Shown: positions 9,310-19,300, counted from the stretch's first letter. The stretch: DNA of 42,198 bases from Thermogemmatispora sp. (GCF_019683755.1 NZ_JADGHT010000004.1:1-42198), one strand, 5' to 3'. Translations and numbers: made by a program. Notes: generated by a model not told the origin, from the letters alone.

Positions 9310-10272
9310 TTAGAGAGAGGACAGACAGGGAAGCAGCTCGGCTACCTCGCGGATAATCAAATCAGCACCGCGTTCCCGATACAGATCCACCTCATCGGGG
9401 AAGACGCGCATCACCGCTAGAAAATCCGGCTCGCCCGGGGCCTGGGTACGCCGATAATTCAGGACCAAATCGAGATCGTCAGCCGTATCGCCCACGTAAA
9501 GACCACCAGCGGCCCCCACAGCCGCAATGGCCAGGCGCAGCGCGCGCGGATCAGGCTTCAAACAATCATCGCCGCTGATCACCACATCCCACCAGGGTCC
9601 ACCACTGTGAGCGGCCAGCCGCTCCAAAGCACTATCGACCTCGGGGCCGATGCGGCCAGTGATCAGCCCCAGCTTACGCAGGCCGGCGTCATGCAGGCGC
9701 ATTGGCAGATCAGGAGGCAGCAGCAACGTCTCACGATGAACGAAGCCAGGCCAATCAGGCAGATAACGCGGTTCGCGTCCGAAGCGTCGGCGATACTCAG
9801 CCGCGCCCCAGTAGAATTCATGGCACAACTCGCCCACCAGCTCAAAGTCGGGCAGAGCGCTGGCAGGAATCACCGAGCGCACCCACTCCAGGCCGCCATG
9901 TCCCTCCAACATTGCCGCCCGTGCCAGTTGCATCCATTCGCGATTACTGCGCTCCGCCAGCGGGGTCCCACGCCACTCACGCAGCTTTGCCGTATAGAGT
10001 CCCGCCAACAAGTAGCACATATGCCAATCGTCATTGAAGCCGCCGGCCTGTTTAAAGAGCTTGACATCATCGAGCGTGAGCAAGGGGCGACCCGCAGAGC
10101 GGCCCCAATCCAGGCCGTGGAGCGTTCCCACAATATACTCAGCCACAGCGATATCGGTAGCACGGAACGATTCGCTCGTTTTGATCAAAACGCCATCAAC
10201 ATCAAAAAAGAGCGTATCGCAGGGAACCGGAAGACGCAGACCATCACGTTTCCACGGGAAGATCGAATCCAT
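9310..10272 (-). CDS. HAD-superfamily phosphatase
   Basis: DTLFFDVDGVLIKTSESF (motif I DxDG), LGLITGR (motif II), KPDPRALRLAI and LYVGDTADDLDL (motifs III/IV). Confidence 0.85.
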   Translation of the reverse strand: MDSIFPWKRDGLRLPVPCDTLFFDVDGVLIKTSESFRATDIAVAEYIVGTLHGLDWGRSAGRPLLTLDDVKLFKQAGGFNDDWHMCYLLAGLYTAKLREWRGTPLAERSNREWMQLARAAMLEGHGGLEWVRSVIPASALPDFELVGELCHEFYWGAAEYRRRFGREPRYLPDWPGFVHRETLLLPPDLPMRLHDAGLRKLGLITGRIGPEVDSALERLAAHSGGPWWDVVISGDDCLKPDPRALRLAIAAVGAAGGLYVGDTADDLDLVLNYRRTQAPGEPDFLAVMRVFPDEVDLYRERGADLIIREVAELLPCLSSL

Positions 10273-10342
10273 CGAATAAAGGCAATCCTTTCTCTCAAAG
10301 TTGAGTTAATCTCATAACAGAGCAGAAAGAACAGGGCGAGCT

Positions 10343-10375
10343 GACCTGAGTGCCATAGTAGGCATGGCACAGGTC
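10343..10375. repeat. inverted repeat between the two minus-strand genes
   Basis: gacctg-ag-tgccat/agtaggc/atggca-caggtc: 12 bp stem with a 2-nt bulge; no clear T-run. Confidence 0.45.
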
Positions 10376-10380
10376 GAGAA

Positions 10381-10896
10381 TCAAGGATCGATTTCGATGA
10401 CAGCCTCCATATCCCGCTCATCGAGCAGATAGACACGATCCCATTGCTCGCTTGGGATCTCCTGCAGGGCCTTTTGCAGGAGGCGAGCATGGTACTCGAT
10501 CACCTGGGGGCCAACCTGGCGCTCGCGCTGGCGGTCGCGCTCCAAGCAAGTAGCGGGCGAAACGTTGAAGACCACCAAGCATTTCAGGTAGCCGAAATGG
10601 AAAGCCAGCTCCCAGAGCTTGCGACGAGCCTCTGCATGGAGGGCTGTGCTATCCGCGACCGTAAAGCGTCCATTGAAAAGGCGCTTCCTGATTATATAGT
10701 GGAAAACGTCGAAAGTATCGCGGTTGACCTGCTGATTGGTCGGATCGTCGCAGACCAGGGCCCGGCAGTAGTCGGAGGAGACCACCATTGTTGGCACTGC
10801 ACTGAAGTAGCGCGCTGCAAAGGTACTCTTGCCGGAGCCGGCTGGCCCGCAGAGGACCATGAGCGTGCGACGGGGAAGCTTCATTGAAACAGGCAT
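10381..10896 (-). CDS. Pnkp-type P-loop polynucleotide 5'-kinase domain protein
   Basis: LMVLCGPAGSGKSTFAARYFS...VVSSDYCRALVCDDPTNQQVNRDTFDVFHYIIRKRLFNGRFTVADSTALHAEARRKL resembles the kinase domain of bacterial Pnkp. Start set at MPVSMKLPRR with an upstream GAGCGAGG ribosome site. Confidence 0.7.
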   Translation of the reverse strand: MPVSMKLPRRTLMVLCGPAGSGKSTFAARYFSAVPTMVVSSDYCRALVCDDPTNQQVNRDTFDVFHYIIRKRLFNGRFTVADSTALHAEARRKLWELAFHFGYLKCLVVFNVSPATCLERDRQRERQVGPQVIEYHARLLQKALQEIPSEQWDRVYLLDERDMEAVIEIDP

Positions 10897-10920
10897 GCAC
10901 CTCGCTCCTTTCCACAGGCA

Positions 10921-10949
10921 TTGCGATAGGTCCCTGGCTTTGATATAAT
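10921..10949 (+). promoter_or_regulatory. sigma70-type promoter for alaS (TTGCGA-N17-TATAAT, extended TGA)
   Basis: -35 TTGCGA at 10921-10926, 17-nt spacer, TATAAT at 10944-10949 preceded by TGA. Confidence 0.65.
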
Positions 10950-11228
10950 GCCCGTGCACAAATGGCTCTAGTATTACCTATGCCCGATCTGGCGGGACGC
11001 GGCATCGTGCTGGGGAGGACGCTGGTTCTATTATCCACACCGGATCTCATCTACGCTACGTATAGCGATCTGGACCGATGAAGTGGCGCGCTTGAGCGCT
11101 CACCATACCAACCAAGACCAAGGTGCTGAGCCTATCAAGCCGATCTGTTTTGGATTGGTAACTTCCAAGCCGTCCCGCTCAGGTGCCGCGGGTGAGCCCG
11201 GCCCGATTGTACTAGTGAGGAGGCAGCT

Positions 11229-13871
11229 GTGTCTGTAAAAGTGCAGCCTACCACTGCAGAAATTCGCCAACGCTTCCTGGACTTCTTTGTCCAGAAAGGT
11301 CACTATCTGATGCCCAGCTCGTCGCTCATCCCGCGCGACGATCCGACGGTGCTCCTGACCACCGCCGGCATGCAGCAGATGATTCCTTTCTTTCTGGGGC
11401 GCGAGACGCCTCCCGCCACGCGGCTCACCTCGGTGCAGAAGTGTTTCCGCACGACGGATATTGATAAAGTGGGCAATGAGCGCACGCTGACCTTCTTCGA
11501 GATGCTGGGCAATTTCTCGGTGGGAGACTACTTCAAGCGTGAGGCGATCGCCTATGCCTGGGAATTTCTGACCCAGGTCGTAAAGATCCCTCCTGAGCGT
11601 CTCCATCCAACGGTCCACCCCGAGGATGACGAGGCCCCGCGCTACTGGACGGAGATCACCGGCATTCCTGATGAGGCCATTGTGCGCCTGGAAGATAACT
11701 GGTGGGGGCCGCCGGGAGCCGCTGGCCCCTGTGGACCGGATTCGGAGATCTATTACGATCGCGGCGTCGAGCATGGCTGCGGTAGACCAGACTGCAAGCC
11801 CGGCTGCGAATGCGAGCGCTTCCTGGAGATCTGGAACCTGGTCTTTATGCAGTTCTATCAGGATCTCGATGGCAAGCGCACACCTCTGCCGCGCAAGAAC
11901 ATTGATACGGGCATGGGCCTGGAGCGCCTGACGATGGTCCTCCAGGGCAAGCAATCGGTCTTTGAGACGGACGTCTTCCGAGCGATTATGGACCGCTTCG
12001 CCAGCCTGGCCGGCACGGCCTATGGCCGCGATGCCCGCACCGATACGTCGCTGCGCGTCATCGCCGACCACGGGCGCGCCCTGGTCTTTCTGGCTGCCGA
12101 TGGCGTGCTGCCCAGCAACGAGGGCCGCGGCTATATCTTTCGCCGCATCCTGCGTCGCGCCGTCCGTCACGGTCGCTTGCTTGGACTGGAGAAGCCCTTC
12201 CTGGCCGAGGCTGCCGATACCGTGATCGAGCTGATGGGCGGCCACTACAGCGAGCTGCGCCAGCACCGCGATCGCATTGTGGCTCTGCTCAGTATGGAAG
12301 AGAAGAAATTTAATCAAACGCTCTCCACCGGTCTGCAGCTGCTGACCGAGCTGCTAGCTGAACTGAAGGAGCGCGGCGCGACGGTTATCCCCGGGGTCGA
12401 GGCTTTTAAGCTGTACGATACCCACGGCTTCCCCTTGGAATTGACTCAGGAGATTGCGGCGGAGCAGGGCTTCACCGTCGACGTAGCGGGCTTCCAGGAG
12501 GCCATGCGCCAGCAACAGGAGCGCAGCCGTGCTGCCAGCCCCTTCGCCCAGGCCCGCAACGATCAGCAGCTCGCCGAAGTCGCAGGCCGTGTCACCTCAA
12601 CCACCTTCCTCGGCTATGAAACCACCAGCGCTAGCGGCACGGTTGTGGCGCTGCTGGTCAATGGTGAAGAAGTCGAGAGCGTCAGCGCACCGCAAGAAGC
12701 GCTAGTGATTCTGGATCGCACCCCGTTCTACCCCGAGGGCGGCGGCCAGATCGGCGATCGAGGCCTGCTCAAAGGAACGGTAGGGACCTTTGTCGTCGAA
12801 GATACCCAACGCCCTGTCAAAAGCCTGATTGTCCACTATGGCCGCGTCACGGAGGGCTACCTGCGGGTCGGCGAGACGGTCCAGGCAGAGGTCGATGCCC
12901 AGCGTCGTGAAGACACTATGCGCAACCACAGCGCCACTCATCTGCTGCATAAAGCCCTGCGAGACCTGCTTGGACCCCAGGTTGAGCAGCGCGGCTCGCT
13001 GGTTGAGCCGGAGCGCCTGCGCTTCGACTTTGCCTCTCCTCGTGCTCTCACCAGCGAAGACCTGATCCGTCTTGATGAGCTGGTGAATACCTGGATTCGC
13101 GCCGACTATCCGGTTATCACCGAGATTATGCCACTGGAGGAGGCGCTCAAGACAGGGGCGATGGCCCTCTTCGGGGAGAAATATGACGAGCAGGTGCGCG
13201 TTGTCTCGATGGGCAGCAGCAAAGAGCTGTGCGGAGGTACGCACTGCCGCGCCACCGGGCAGATTGGCATCTACGTCACAACGCAGGAGACAAGCGTTGC
13301 CGCCGGCATTCGCCGTATCGAGGCTCTCACCGGACGCGGCGCTGAGCAGTATCTCCGCGGGCGTAAGACGCTCGTCGAAACCCTGGCGAGCCGCTTGCAG
13401 ACCCAGCCGGACCATCTGATCGAGCGCGTTGATCAGCTACGCGACGAGCTAGCGGCATTACGTCGCCAGCTGGGGCAATATCAGCGAGAAGAGGCCAGAC
13501 GCCAGGCGGCCTCCTTGGCAGAGCAGGCGCGCGAGGTGAAGGGTGTACCGGTGGTGGCAGCCAGCCTTTCGGCTCCCGACGATCGCGTGCTGCGTGAGAT
13601 TGCTGAGATGACGCGCAATAAGTTGGGACGCCCAGGCGTGGTAGCGCTTGCCGCATCCTACGATGAACGAGTAAGCGTGCAGGTCCTGGTCGCTCCCGAG
13701 CTGGTCCAGCGTGGTGTACACGCTGGCAAGATCGCCTCCGCCGTGGGCCAGCGGCTCGGCGGAAAAGGCGGCGGTCGGCCAGAATATGCTCAGGGTGGCG
13801 GACGCGACAAAGAGGCCCTCAGCGCAGCACTGGCCCTGGTGCCTTCGCTCGTTGAGCAGGCCCTGAGTTGA
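11229..13871 (+). CDS. alaS: alanyl-tRNA synthetase
   Basis: GTG start after AGGAGG; class II core FLDFFVQKGHYLMPSSSLIPRDDPTVLLTTAGM, editing motifs NHSATHLLHKAL and CGGTHCRATGQIG, C-terminal GGKGGGRPEYAQGGG. Confidence 0.98.
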   Translation: MSVKVQPTTAEIRQRFLDFFVQKGHYLMPSSSLIPRDDPTVLLTTAGMQQMIPFFLGRETPPATRLTSVQKCFRTTDIDKVGNERTLTFFEMLGNFSVGDYFKREAIAYAWEFLTQVVKIPPERLHPTVHPEDDEAPRYWTEITGIPDEAIVRLEDNWWGPPGAAGPCGPDSEIYYDRGVEHGCGRPDCKPGCECERFLEIWNLVFMQFYQDLDGKRTPLPRKNIDTGMGLERLTMVLQGKQSVFETDVFRAIMDRFASLAGTAYGRDARTDTSLRVIADHGRALVFLAADGVLPSNEGRGYIFRRILRRAVRHGRLLGLEKPFLAEAADTVIELMGGHYSELRQHRDRIVALLSMEEKKFNQTLSTGLQLLTELLAELKERGATVIPGVEAFKLYDTHGFPLELTQEIAAEQGFTVDVAGFQEAMRQQQERSRAASPFAQARNDQQLAEVAGRVTSTTFLGYETTSASGTVVALLVNGEEVESVSAPQEALVILDRTPFYPEGGGQIGDRGLLKGTVGTFVVEDTQRPVKSLIVHYGRVTEGYLRVGETVQAEVDAQRREDTMRNHSATHLLHKALRDLLGPQVEQRGSLVEPERLRFDFASPRALTSEDLIRLDELVNTWIRADYPVITEIMPLEEALKTGAMALFGEKYDEQVRVVSMGSSKELCGGTHCRATGQIGIYVTTQETSVAAGIRRIEALTGRGAEQYLRGRKTLVETLASRLQTQPDHLIERVDQLRDELAALRRQLGQYQREEARRQAASLAEQAREVKGVPVVAASLSAPDDRVLREIAEMTRNKLGRPGVVALAASYDERVSVQVLVAPELVQRGVHAGKIASAVGQRLGGKGGGRPEYAQGGGRDKEALSAALALVPSLVEQALS

Positions 13872-14212
13872 GAGCTGACCGGCTGGCCCGAGCAGGGGCC
13901 TGCCAGGCCTCACCCAGGACAACATCAGCAGGCTCCTACTTGGGAGAGGGCTGGCTCCACAGTGAAGAGAAGCCAGCCGATGGAATCGCTCGCTGGCTCT
14001 GCCAGGGCCAACCAACCAATCGACCTGGCTGGAATGAGCCAGGCGTAAAGCAAGGATGCTGCCACACTGAGGTCGGACCCGGGCGCTGCCTACCTAAGTA
14101 AGGCCGGCAGCGACCTCGCGGTCAGGAAGACGAGGGAGACTCATCATCACAGGGCAGGCGGTGCACACTGGCTGAGTGGGGCGGCCCACAGAAGGTGCGA
14201 AGCTGGTGCCCC

Positions 14213-14241
14213 TTGTTGTCCAGCAGGCATTGTGTTATAAC
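14213..14241 (+). promoter_or_regulatory. promoter upstream of the FtsA-like gene (TTGTTG-N17-TATAAC, TG-extended)
   Basis: TTGTTG 14213-14218, 17-nt spacer, TATAAC 14236-14241 preceded by TGT. Confidence 0.5.
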
Positions 14242-14335
14242 GTACGTGTAGTGCTCGTGTTCACCTATTAAAGCCTGGACCGAAAGGCGGCATGTTCTCT
14301 GTGGCATGCATCAACAGGGGATGTTGTGAGTTCTG

Positions 14336-15670
14336 ATGGTAAAGCTCTTTGACCGCTTGCGCTCTTTCTTCCGAGGACCGATCAGAGAGGGCAGCTATGA
14401 GTATATCCCCGAGGACGGCTACGAGGAGCAATACGGCGACGGGGGCGGACGCCAGTTCTATACTGCCCTCGATATTGGTACGGAGTACGCCAAGGCGATC
14501 GTCTTCGAAGTAGTGGAGGATCAAGGGATCGTGCTGGGTGTGGGCCGACATCGCCAGAGCTACTCACATATGTCCGATGGCATCGTCACGGATATCGAGG
14601 GGGTCATCCATGGCTGCAATGAGGCTCTAATCCAGGCTGAACGAGCTGCCGGTGATATCGTGGCGCCGGATGCCGTGATAGGCATCGCTGGGGAGTTGGT
14701 CAAGGGAAGCTCGATTACTGTGACCAAGACCCGCCAACAGCCAAACAAGTTCATCACACCCGATGAGCTGGAGAGCCTGATCGGCATGGCGCAGCAGAAG
14801 CTGCTGAAGAATGCCCGCGATCGTATTGCAGCGGAGACGGGGTATCAAAACATCGAGGTGCGTCTTACCAACGCTGCGGTGATCTCCGTGCGCGTCGATG
14901 GGCAAGTGGTCACCAACCCCATTGGTTTCCGTGGTCGCCATCTCTCTCTTACTCTCTTCAGCGCCTTTGCGCCCCTCATGCAGCTAGGAGCGCTGGAAAC
15001 AGTGGCTCAGGGCCTGGATCTGCGCCTGGTGGCCATTGTGGCGGAGCCGTATGCTCTGGCGCGCTGCCTCAGCACCAACGCCAGTGCGGATAGTGGAGCG
15101 ATCTTCATCGATGTGGGAGGTGGAACCACCGATATTGCCCTGGTGCGCCAGGGAGGCATTGAGGAGACACGGATGTTTGCCCTTGGGGGGCGAACGTTTA
15201 CCCGGCGCCTCGCGACGGGCAAGGGTCTCTCTCTGAAGGAAGCCGAGAAACTCAAGGTGCTTTACAGCAATGGGGGGATTAAGGGGCATGAGCGCGAAGA
15301 GATCAAGGCGATTCTGGCTCCCGAATGCCAAACCTGGATGGATAGTGTAGAATTGCTCATCGAAGAGTTGGCGAAGAACGAGCTTCTACCTCCTGCCATC
15401 TATATGGTCGGCGGAGGCTCAGCTCTCCCCGACTTGCAAGAGAAACTGCGTAGCTTCCCTTGGACAGAACGGCTGCCCTTTGCTCGTCCACCGCTCATTG
15501 AGACGGTTCAGCCAGATATGGTCACTAGTATCCTTGATCCGCGTCAACTGCTGCGTGATGCGCAGGATATTACACCGATGGCTCTGGCGTATCAGGCGAT
15601 CGAGCTTCAGAACGAGAACAGCGCTCTAGAGCAAGCGCTCTATAAAGTCATTCAAAATATGCATCTCTGA
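14336..15670 (+). CDS. FtsA-like actin-fold ATPase
   Basis: TALDIGTEYAKAIVFEV (phosphate 1), IFIDVGGGTTDIALVRQGG (phosphate 2), IYMVGGGSALPDLQEKL (adenosine motif). Confidence 0.8.
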   Translation: MVKLFDRLRSFFRGPIREGSYEYIPEDGYEEQYGDGGGRQFYTALDIGTEYAKAIVFEVVEDQGIVLGVGRHRQSYSHMSDGIVTDIEGVIHGCNEALIQAERAAGDIVAPDAVIGIAGELVKGSSITVTKTRQQPNKFITPDELESLIGMAQQKLLKNARDRIAAETGYQNIEVRLTNAAVISVRVDGQVVTNPIGFRGRHLSLTLFSAFAPLMQLGALETVAQGLDLRLVAIVAEPYALARCLSTNASADSGAIFIDVGGGTTDIALVRQGGIEETRMFALGGRTFTRRLATGKGLSLKEAEKLKVLYSNGGIKGHEREEIKAILAPECQTWMDSVELLIEELAKNELLPPAIYMVGGGSALPDLQEKLRSFPWTERLPFARPPLIETVQPDMVTSILDPRQLLRDAQDITPMALAYQAIELQNENSALEQALYKVIQNMHL

Positions 15671-15845
15671 TCCGCCAGCGCGCAGCGAGCGGACAAGCAA
15701 ATGAGCAGGCATGAAGAACGTTTACCTCTTCAAATGTTCGCCTGAGCTGACAAGCTGAAGAGCACAGACAAGATGGAACAACGACACGAGGCAGGGCCCA
15801 CGTAGAAGCAGTTGCGTGCTGGCCTGCATGCAGGGAGTAGGGCAC

Positions 15846-18503
15846 ATGTCTGACGAGCAGCAGATTATTTATCTTGGTCCCGAGGAAGAACTGACCGACG
15901 TGCGCCAACGCCTGGAGAAGGCGCAGGCGCGGCGCCTCATTCTGGTGGTGCCCCCGCAGACCAAATTGCGCAGCCATGTAGGGTGGCGGCTGCTGCATGC
16001 ACGCACACGTGAGCTGGGCAAAGATGTGCTCGTCGTCAGCTCGGATCGTCAGGTCCGTGTAGTGGTCAAAGCTGCCGGCTTCAAGGTAGCGGAGTCGCTG
16101 ACCTCTCCGCCCAGCAGTCGGGCGCGGCCTGGCAGCCGGCCTGCACGTGTCCTGCAGCATGGCTCTAGCTCGCGGCCAGCAACACGCGGCTCTACGGGGC
16201 GTATGCGGACTGAGCAGCAGCGTAGCGCCTCTGCCGGCGCTGGAGAACGAGAGAGCAAGCCAGTACCGCCGCGCGCGCCCCTGGTTAGCCAGGGTGGGTG
16301 GCCAGAAGTGGAGGAGCGCGAGACACTCTCAAGCTCCCTGGGGCGTGTACGCGAAAGCCAGGGTCCTTTCATCGAAGACCTGGCCAGTCCTCAGCATCCC
16401 GCTGAAGCCGGCGGCTCTGCCCGCCGATACTCTCAGCCATCGACCGAGCACTCCTATGACTTTCATATCGAACCAATCGATGCCTCCGCGGCGATCTCTC
16501 CACTCCTCCCGTCTGAGCAAGAGGAGGATGAGACTGAGGATACGCTGCTGGAGGATTTCCGCACTGCCCAGCACATCCGCCAGGCCGCGCAGCAAGGTTC
16601 CACTTACGCTGCGTCTGCCGCCCTGGATCGGCAGTCCTATACTACTGCCCCCCTTGGGACAGAGGAGAGTCACCAAGCGGAAGAGGAAATCTTCGACCCT
16701 TTCAGCCGCATCGAGGACCTCTCTCCCAGCCCTCTCCCCGAGCAGCGCGGAGCGTTTGCACCCGTCAACGAGGTGGAGGACGACATTCCGGCGATCTCCA
16801 GCCGACGTGGCACCCTTCTGGAAGCCGAGGTCGAGGATCTGGGTGATCAGGGGGATATCGCTCTGCCATCGACGCACTTTTCTGCCGACCGCTGGAGTAC
16901 CTCTGGTAGGGAAGAGACCGCCGAGGAAGGTGAAGATCTCGCGTCCGCCGTGCCCAGCTCGGAAGGGCGGGCCTATGGCCAGGCGTCAGCTTCGCGATTG
17001 AGTGGCCTGGGAAGAGAAAGTATTCTTCCTGGTCCTGAAGAGGAGGGTGATGAAGAGAGTGAAGAAGGGCTACCGGATATTGAGGCACTTCCTACCCGGG
17101 CTTTGCCTCCCCGTCCTACTCCCGAGTCTCCTCGTGTCATCAGCGGTTCCCTGGTAAGGACACCGGCGGGGGCTACTTCCTCTCGGGCAGCTTCACCAGG
17201 GACAGCCCCACGTGGGCCAGACGAGCCGCTGCCGGGCCGACCTCAGAGCAAAGCTGCTCCTCTTCCCAGTGCCGGTAGTCGAGTGACGGCTGCTCGTGCG
17301 CCTCGTCGGCCTGCGGCCGCTCGTGGGGGAGGAGCCAGAGGTCCATTGCTCTTCGTCGGCGTGCTCGTGCTGTTCCTGGCTGTGATCGTGATGCTGGCCT
17401 ACTATGTTCCCTCTGCAGATGTCAGCTTTACGCTGCCTGCAAGAACCTTCAGTCAGCATCTACAGTTTACCGCTACCTCAACAACACGCCTGAATCTGGC
17501 CGCTCGCACCCTGCCAGCACAGGTGCTGTTCTTCAATCGCACCGCTCAGGCTCAAGGGAGGGCCAGTGGACAGGCTAGAGTCGGGGTGGTCAAAGCGCGT
17601 GGTACGGTTGAGTTCACCAACAAAAGCACACATTCGCTGGTGATCCCTACGGGAACGATTGTCGAGACTGCCTCTGGCATCCAGTTCAGAACCACTGCCG
17701 AGCCGCTGGTTACACCCGGCATGACCTATCCGGTACAAGTTGAGGCGGTCAATCCGGGCACCAGTGGCAATGTGCCAGCCAATAGCATTACCGTTATTCC
17801 TCCTGAAAGCCTGCAGCAGATCGGCGCCTCAGCCAGCGAGCTGACCGTGACTAACCCTCAGCCTACCTCGGGCGGCGGCCTGGGCAGTGTCCCCCAGGTG
17901 ACTAACGCCGATGTCAATGCGCTCAAGACCCAGCTAGAGGCCCGCCTACAGCAACAGATGCACGACTGGCTCAAGCAACAGCTACATAACGGAGATGTAG
18001 CCGGTCAGCCAGCGATCCAGGAACAAGTGAATGCCGTCCCCGCTGCCGGTCAGATCGCACCGGGGGGCAGCTTCGCAGCAACGCTTAGCCTGCAGGCCGC
18101 TATCCTCGTGGTGCGGGCTGCTGATATTCAGGAGGCAGCGCGTGCTGCCCTCAACGCCGCCATCGCTAAGCAGCAGCATGGCTATGCGCTCGTTGCTGAG
18201 AAACCAGTCTCTATTGGGCAGCTCAAGAGCACGCCCAACAACAGCGGTAGCTCGCTGACCGTCGCCTTTGACGCCACTGGCCTTGCGGCGCCGGGCCTTA
18301 GCGACGAAGAGCTGCAGAGCCAGCTCAGCGGCAAAGCCAAGGACCAGGCCCTTAACGACCTTAACAGTCTGTTGGCCACTCGCCTTGGGAAGCAGGCGGT
18401 AGATATCCAGACAGCCATCGCTGTCACCCCGAGTTTTTACCCCTGGATGCCGCTGCTGCGCGAGCATATCCATATTCACCGGAACATAGTAACCGTCTCT
18501 TAA
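15846..18503 (+). CDS. baseplate J/gp47-like membrane protein with long disordered cytoplasmic region
   Basis: MSDEQQIIYLGPEEELTDVRQRLEKAQARRLILVVPP N-domain, low-complexity acidic/Pro-rich middle, TM LLFVGVLVLFLAVIVMLAYYV, then ARGTVEFTNKSTHSLVIPTGTIVETASGIQFRTTAEPLVTPG...VEAVNPGTSGNVPANSI, a baseplate-J-like signature. Confidence 0.75.
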   Translation: MSDEQQIIYLGPEEELTDVRQRLEKAQARRLILVVPPQTKLRSHVGWRLLHARTRELGKDVLVVSSDRQVRVVVKAAGFKVAESLTSPPSSRARPGSRPARVLQHGSSSRPATRGSTGRMRTEQQRSASAGAGERESKPVPPRAPLVSQGGWPEVEERETLSSSLGRVRESQGPFIEDLASPQHPAEAGGSARRYSQPSTEHSYDFHIEPIDASAAISPLLPSEQEEDETEDTLLEDFRTAQHIRQAAQQGSTYAASAALDRQSYTTAPLGTEESHQAEEEIFDPFSRIEDLSPSPLPEQRGAFAPVNEVEDDIPAISSRRGTLLEAEVEDLGDQGDIALPSTHFSADRWSTSGREETAEEGEDLASAVPSSEGRAYGQASASRLSGLGRESILPGPEEEGDEESEEGLPDIEALPTRALPPRPTPESPRVISGSLVRTPAGATSSRAASPGTAPRGPDEPLPGRPQSKAAPLPSAGSRVTAARAPRRPAAARGGGARGPLLFVGVLVLFLAVIVMLAYYVPSADVSFTLPARTFSQHLQFTATSTTRLNLAARTLPAQVLFFNRTAQAQGRASGQARVGVVKARGTVEFTNKSTHSLVIPTGTIVETASGIQFRTTAEPLVTPGMTYPVQVEAVNPGTSGNVPANSITVIPPESLQQIGASASELTVTNPQPTSGGGLGSVPQVTNADVNALKTQLEARLQQQMHDWLKQQLHNGDVAGQPAIQEQVNAVPAAGQIAPGGSFAATLSLQAAILVVRAADIQEAARAALNAAIAKQQHGYALVAEKPVSIGQLKSTPNNSGSSLTVAFDATGLAAPGLSDEELQSQLSGKAKDQALNDLNSLLATRLGKQAVDIQTAIAVTPSFYPWMPLLREHIHIHRNIVTVS

Positions 18504-18535
18504 GAGGACAGGAGAGACTGCGGACGAAAGAGAGA

Positions 18536-18587
18536 GCCGACGGAACAAAGACCGATCAGACTGGTCGGTCACTCCGTCGGCCTTTTT
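18536..18587 (+). terminator. rho-independent terminator
   Basis: gccgacgga/tccgtcggc perfect 9 bp with nested gaccga/tcggtc, then TTTTT. Confidence 0.85.
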
Positions 18588-18808
18588 CATTGGCGGGCGA
18601 CGGGCGCAGCGAAAGACAGAGCCGCTGGCAGAAGGCTTGTCAGTCCCGGCAAAAGGCGCTGGGAATGGGTGCCTGCCCGCCAGTCATTGCCATTCTTTCT
18701 CTCACGGCGTAGACAGCGAAGGGTTCCTTCGTTAGAATGCTATGGATACTGCTCTATAGTAAGAAGTAGTAACGGAGAAAGATAGCACGCTTGCCTGTCT
18801 GACTTTGT

Positions 18809-19300
18809 ATGGCTCGCATACTGGCTTTAGATGTGGGAGAGGCGCGTATCGGAGTGGCCATCAGTGATGCCTCGCAGATTCTGGCCTCGCCCTATACAAC
18901 ACTGGAGGTAAGCGGCAACGAAGCCCAGCTTTGGGGGGCGTTGCAGCGCATCATTGAGGAGAACGAGGCCGAGGCGCTCGTAGTAGGGCTACCGGTCAGC
19001 CTTGATGGACAGATCCATCAACAGGGGCAGCGTGTGCTTGCCTTTGTAGAGCGCTTGAAGCGCCATATCAAGATCCCGGTGGATCTCTGGGATGAACGCC
19101 TCTCGACGGTAGAGGCACAGCGTTTGCTCGCAGAGCGGGAGCAAGAGGCAAGGGGGAGGCGTTCCAGGCGTAGTGGTCACCAAGGTGGTCAGGGCAAGAA
19201 AGGAAGGAACCGGCAGGGGATCGATGCTCTGGCAGCGACGCTTATTCTGCAGCAGTACCTAAATCACCGGCACCAAGCTTCAGAGGAAGCGTCACAATGA
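18809..19300 (+). CDS. ruvX: RuvX/YqgF-family putative Holliday junction resolvase / pre-16S rRNA nuclease
   Basis: ARILALDVGEARIGVAISD, VVGLPVSLDG, LWDERLSTVEAQRLL, GIDALAATLILQQYL. Confidence 0.93.
   Translation: MARILALDVGEARIGVAISDASQILASPYTTLEVSGNEAQLWGALQRIIEENEAEALVVGLPVSLDGQIHQQGQRVLAFVERLKRHIKIPVDLWDERLSTVEAQRLLAEREQEARGRRSRRSGHQGGQGKKGRNRQGIDALAATLILQQYLNHRHQASEEASQ

Noticed and set aside
11180-11205. T-box-like GGTGCCGCGGGTGAGCCCGG upstream of alaS
   Set aside because: Lacks the canonical T-box AGGGUGGNACCGCG and I could not place a Stem I specifier loop; not called as a T-box.
11100-12317. 405-aa minus ORF antisense to alaS
   Set aside because: alaS on the plus strand is unambiguous; long shadow ORFs are common in GC-rich genes.
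12702-13415. 237-aa minus ORF antisense to alaS
   Set aside because: Shadow ORF within the AlaRS editing domain.
15846-18503. Phage tail, T6SS or contractile injection system
   Set aside because: Only one baseplate-J-like protein, fused to a TM and cytoplasmic region; no sheath, tube, spike or ATPase genes nearby.
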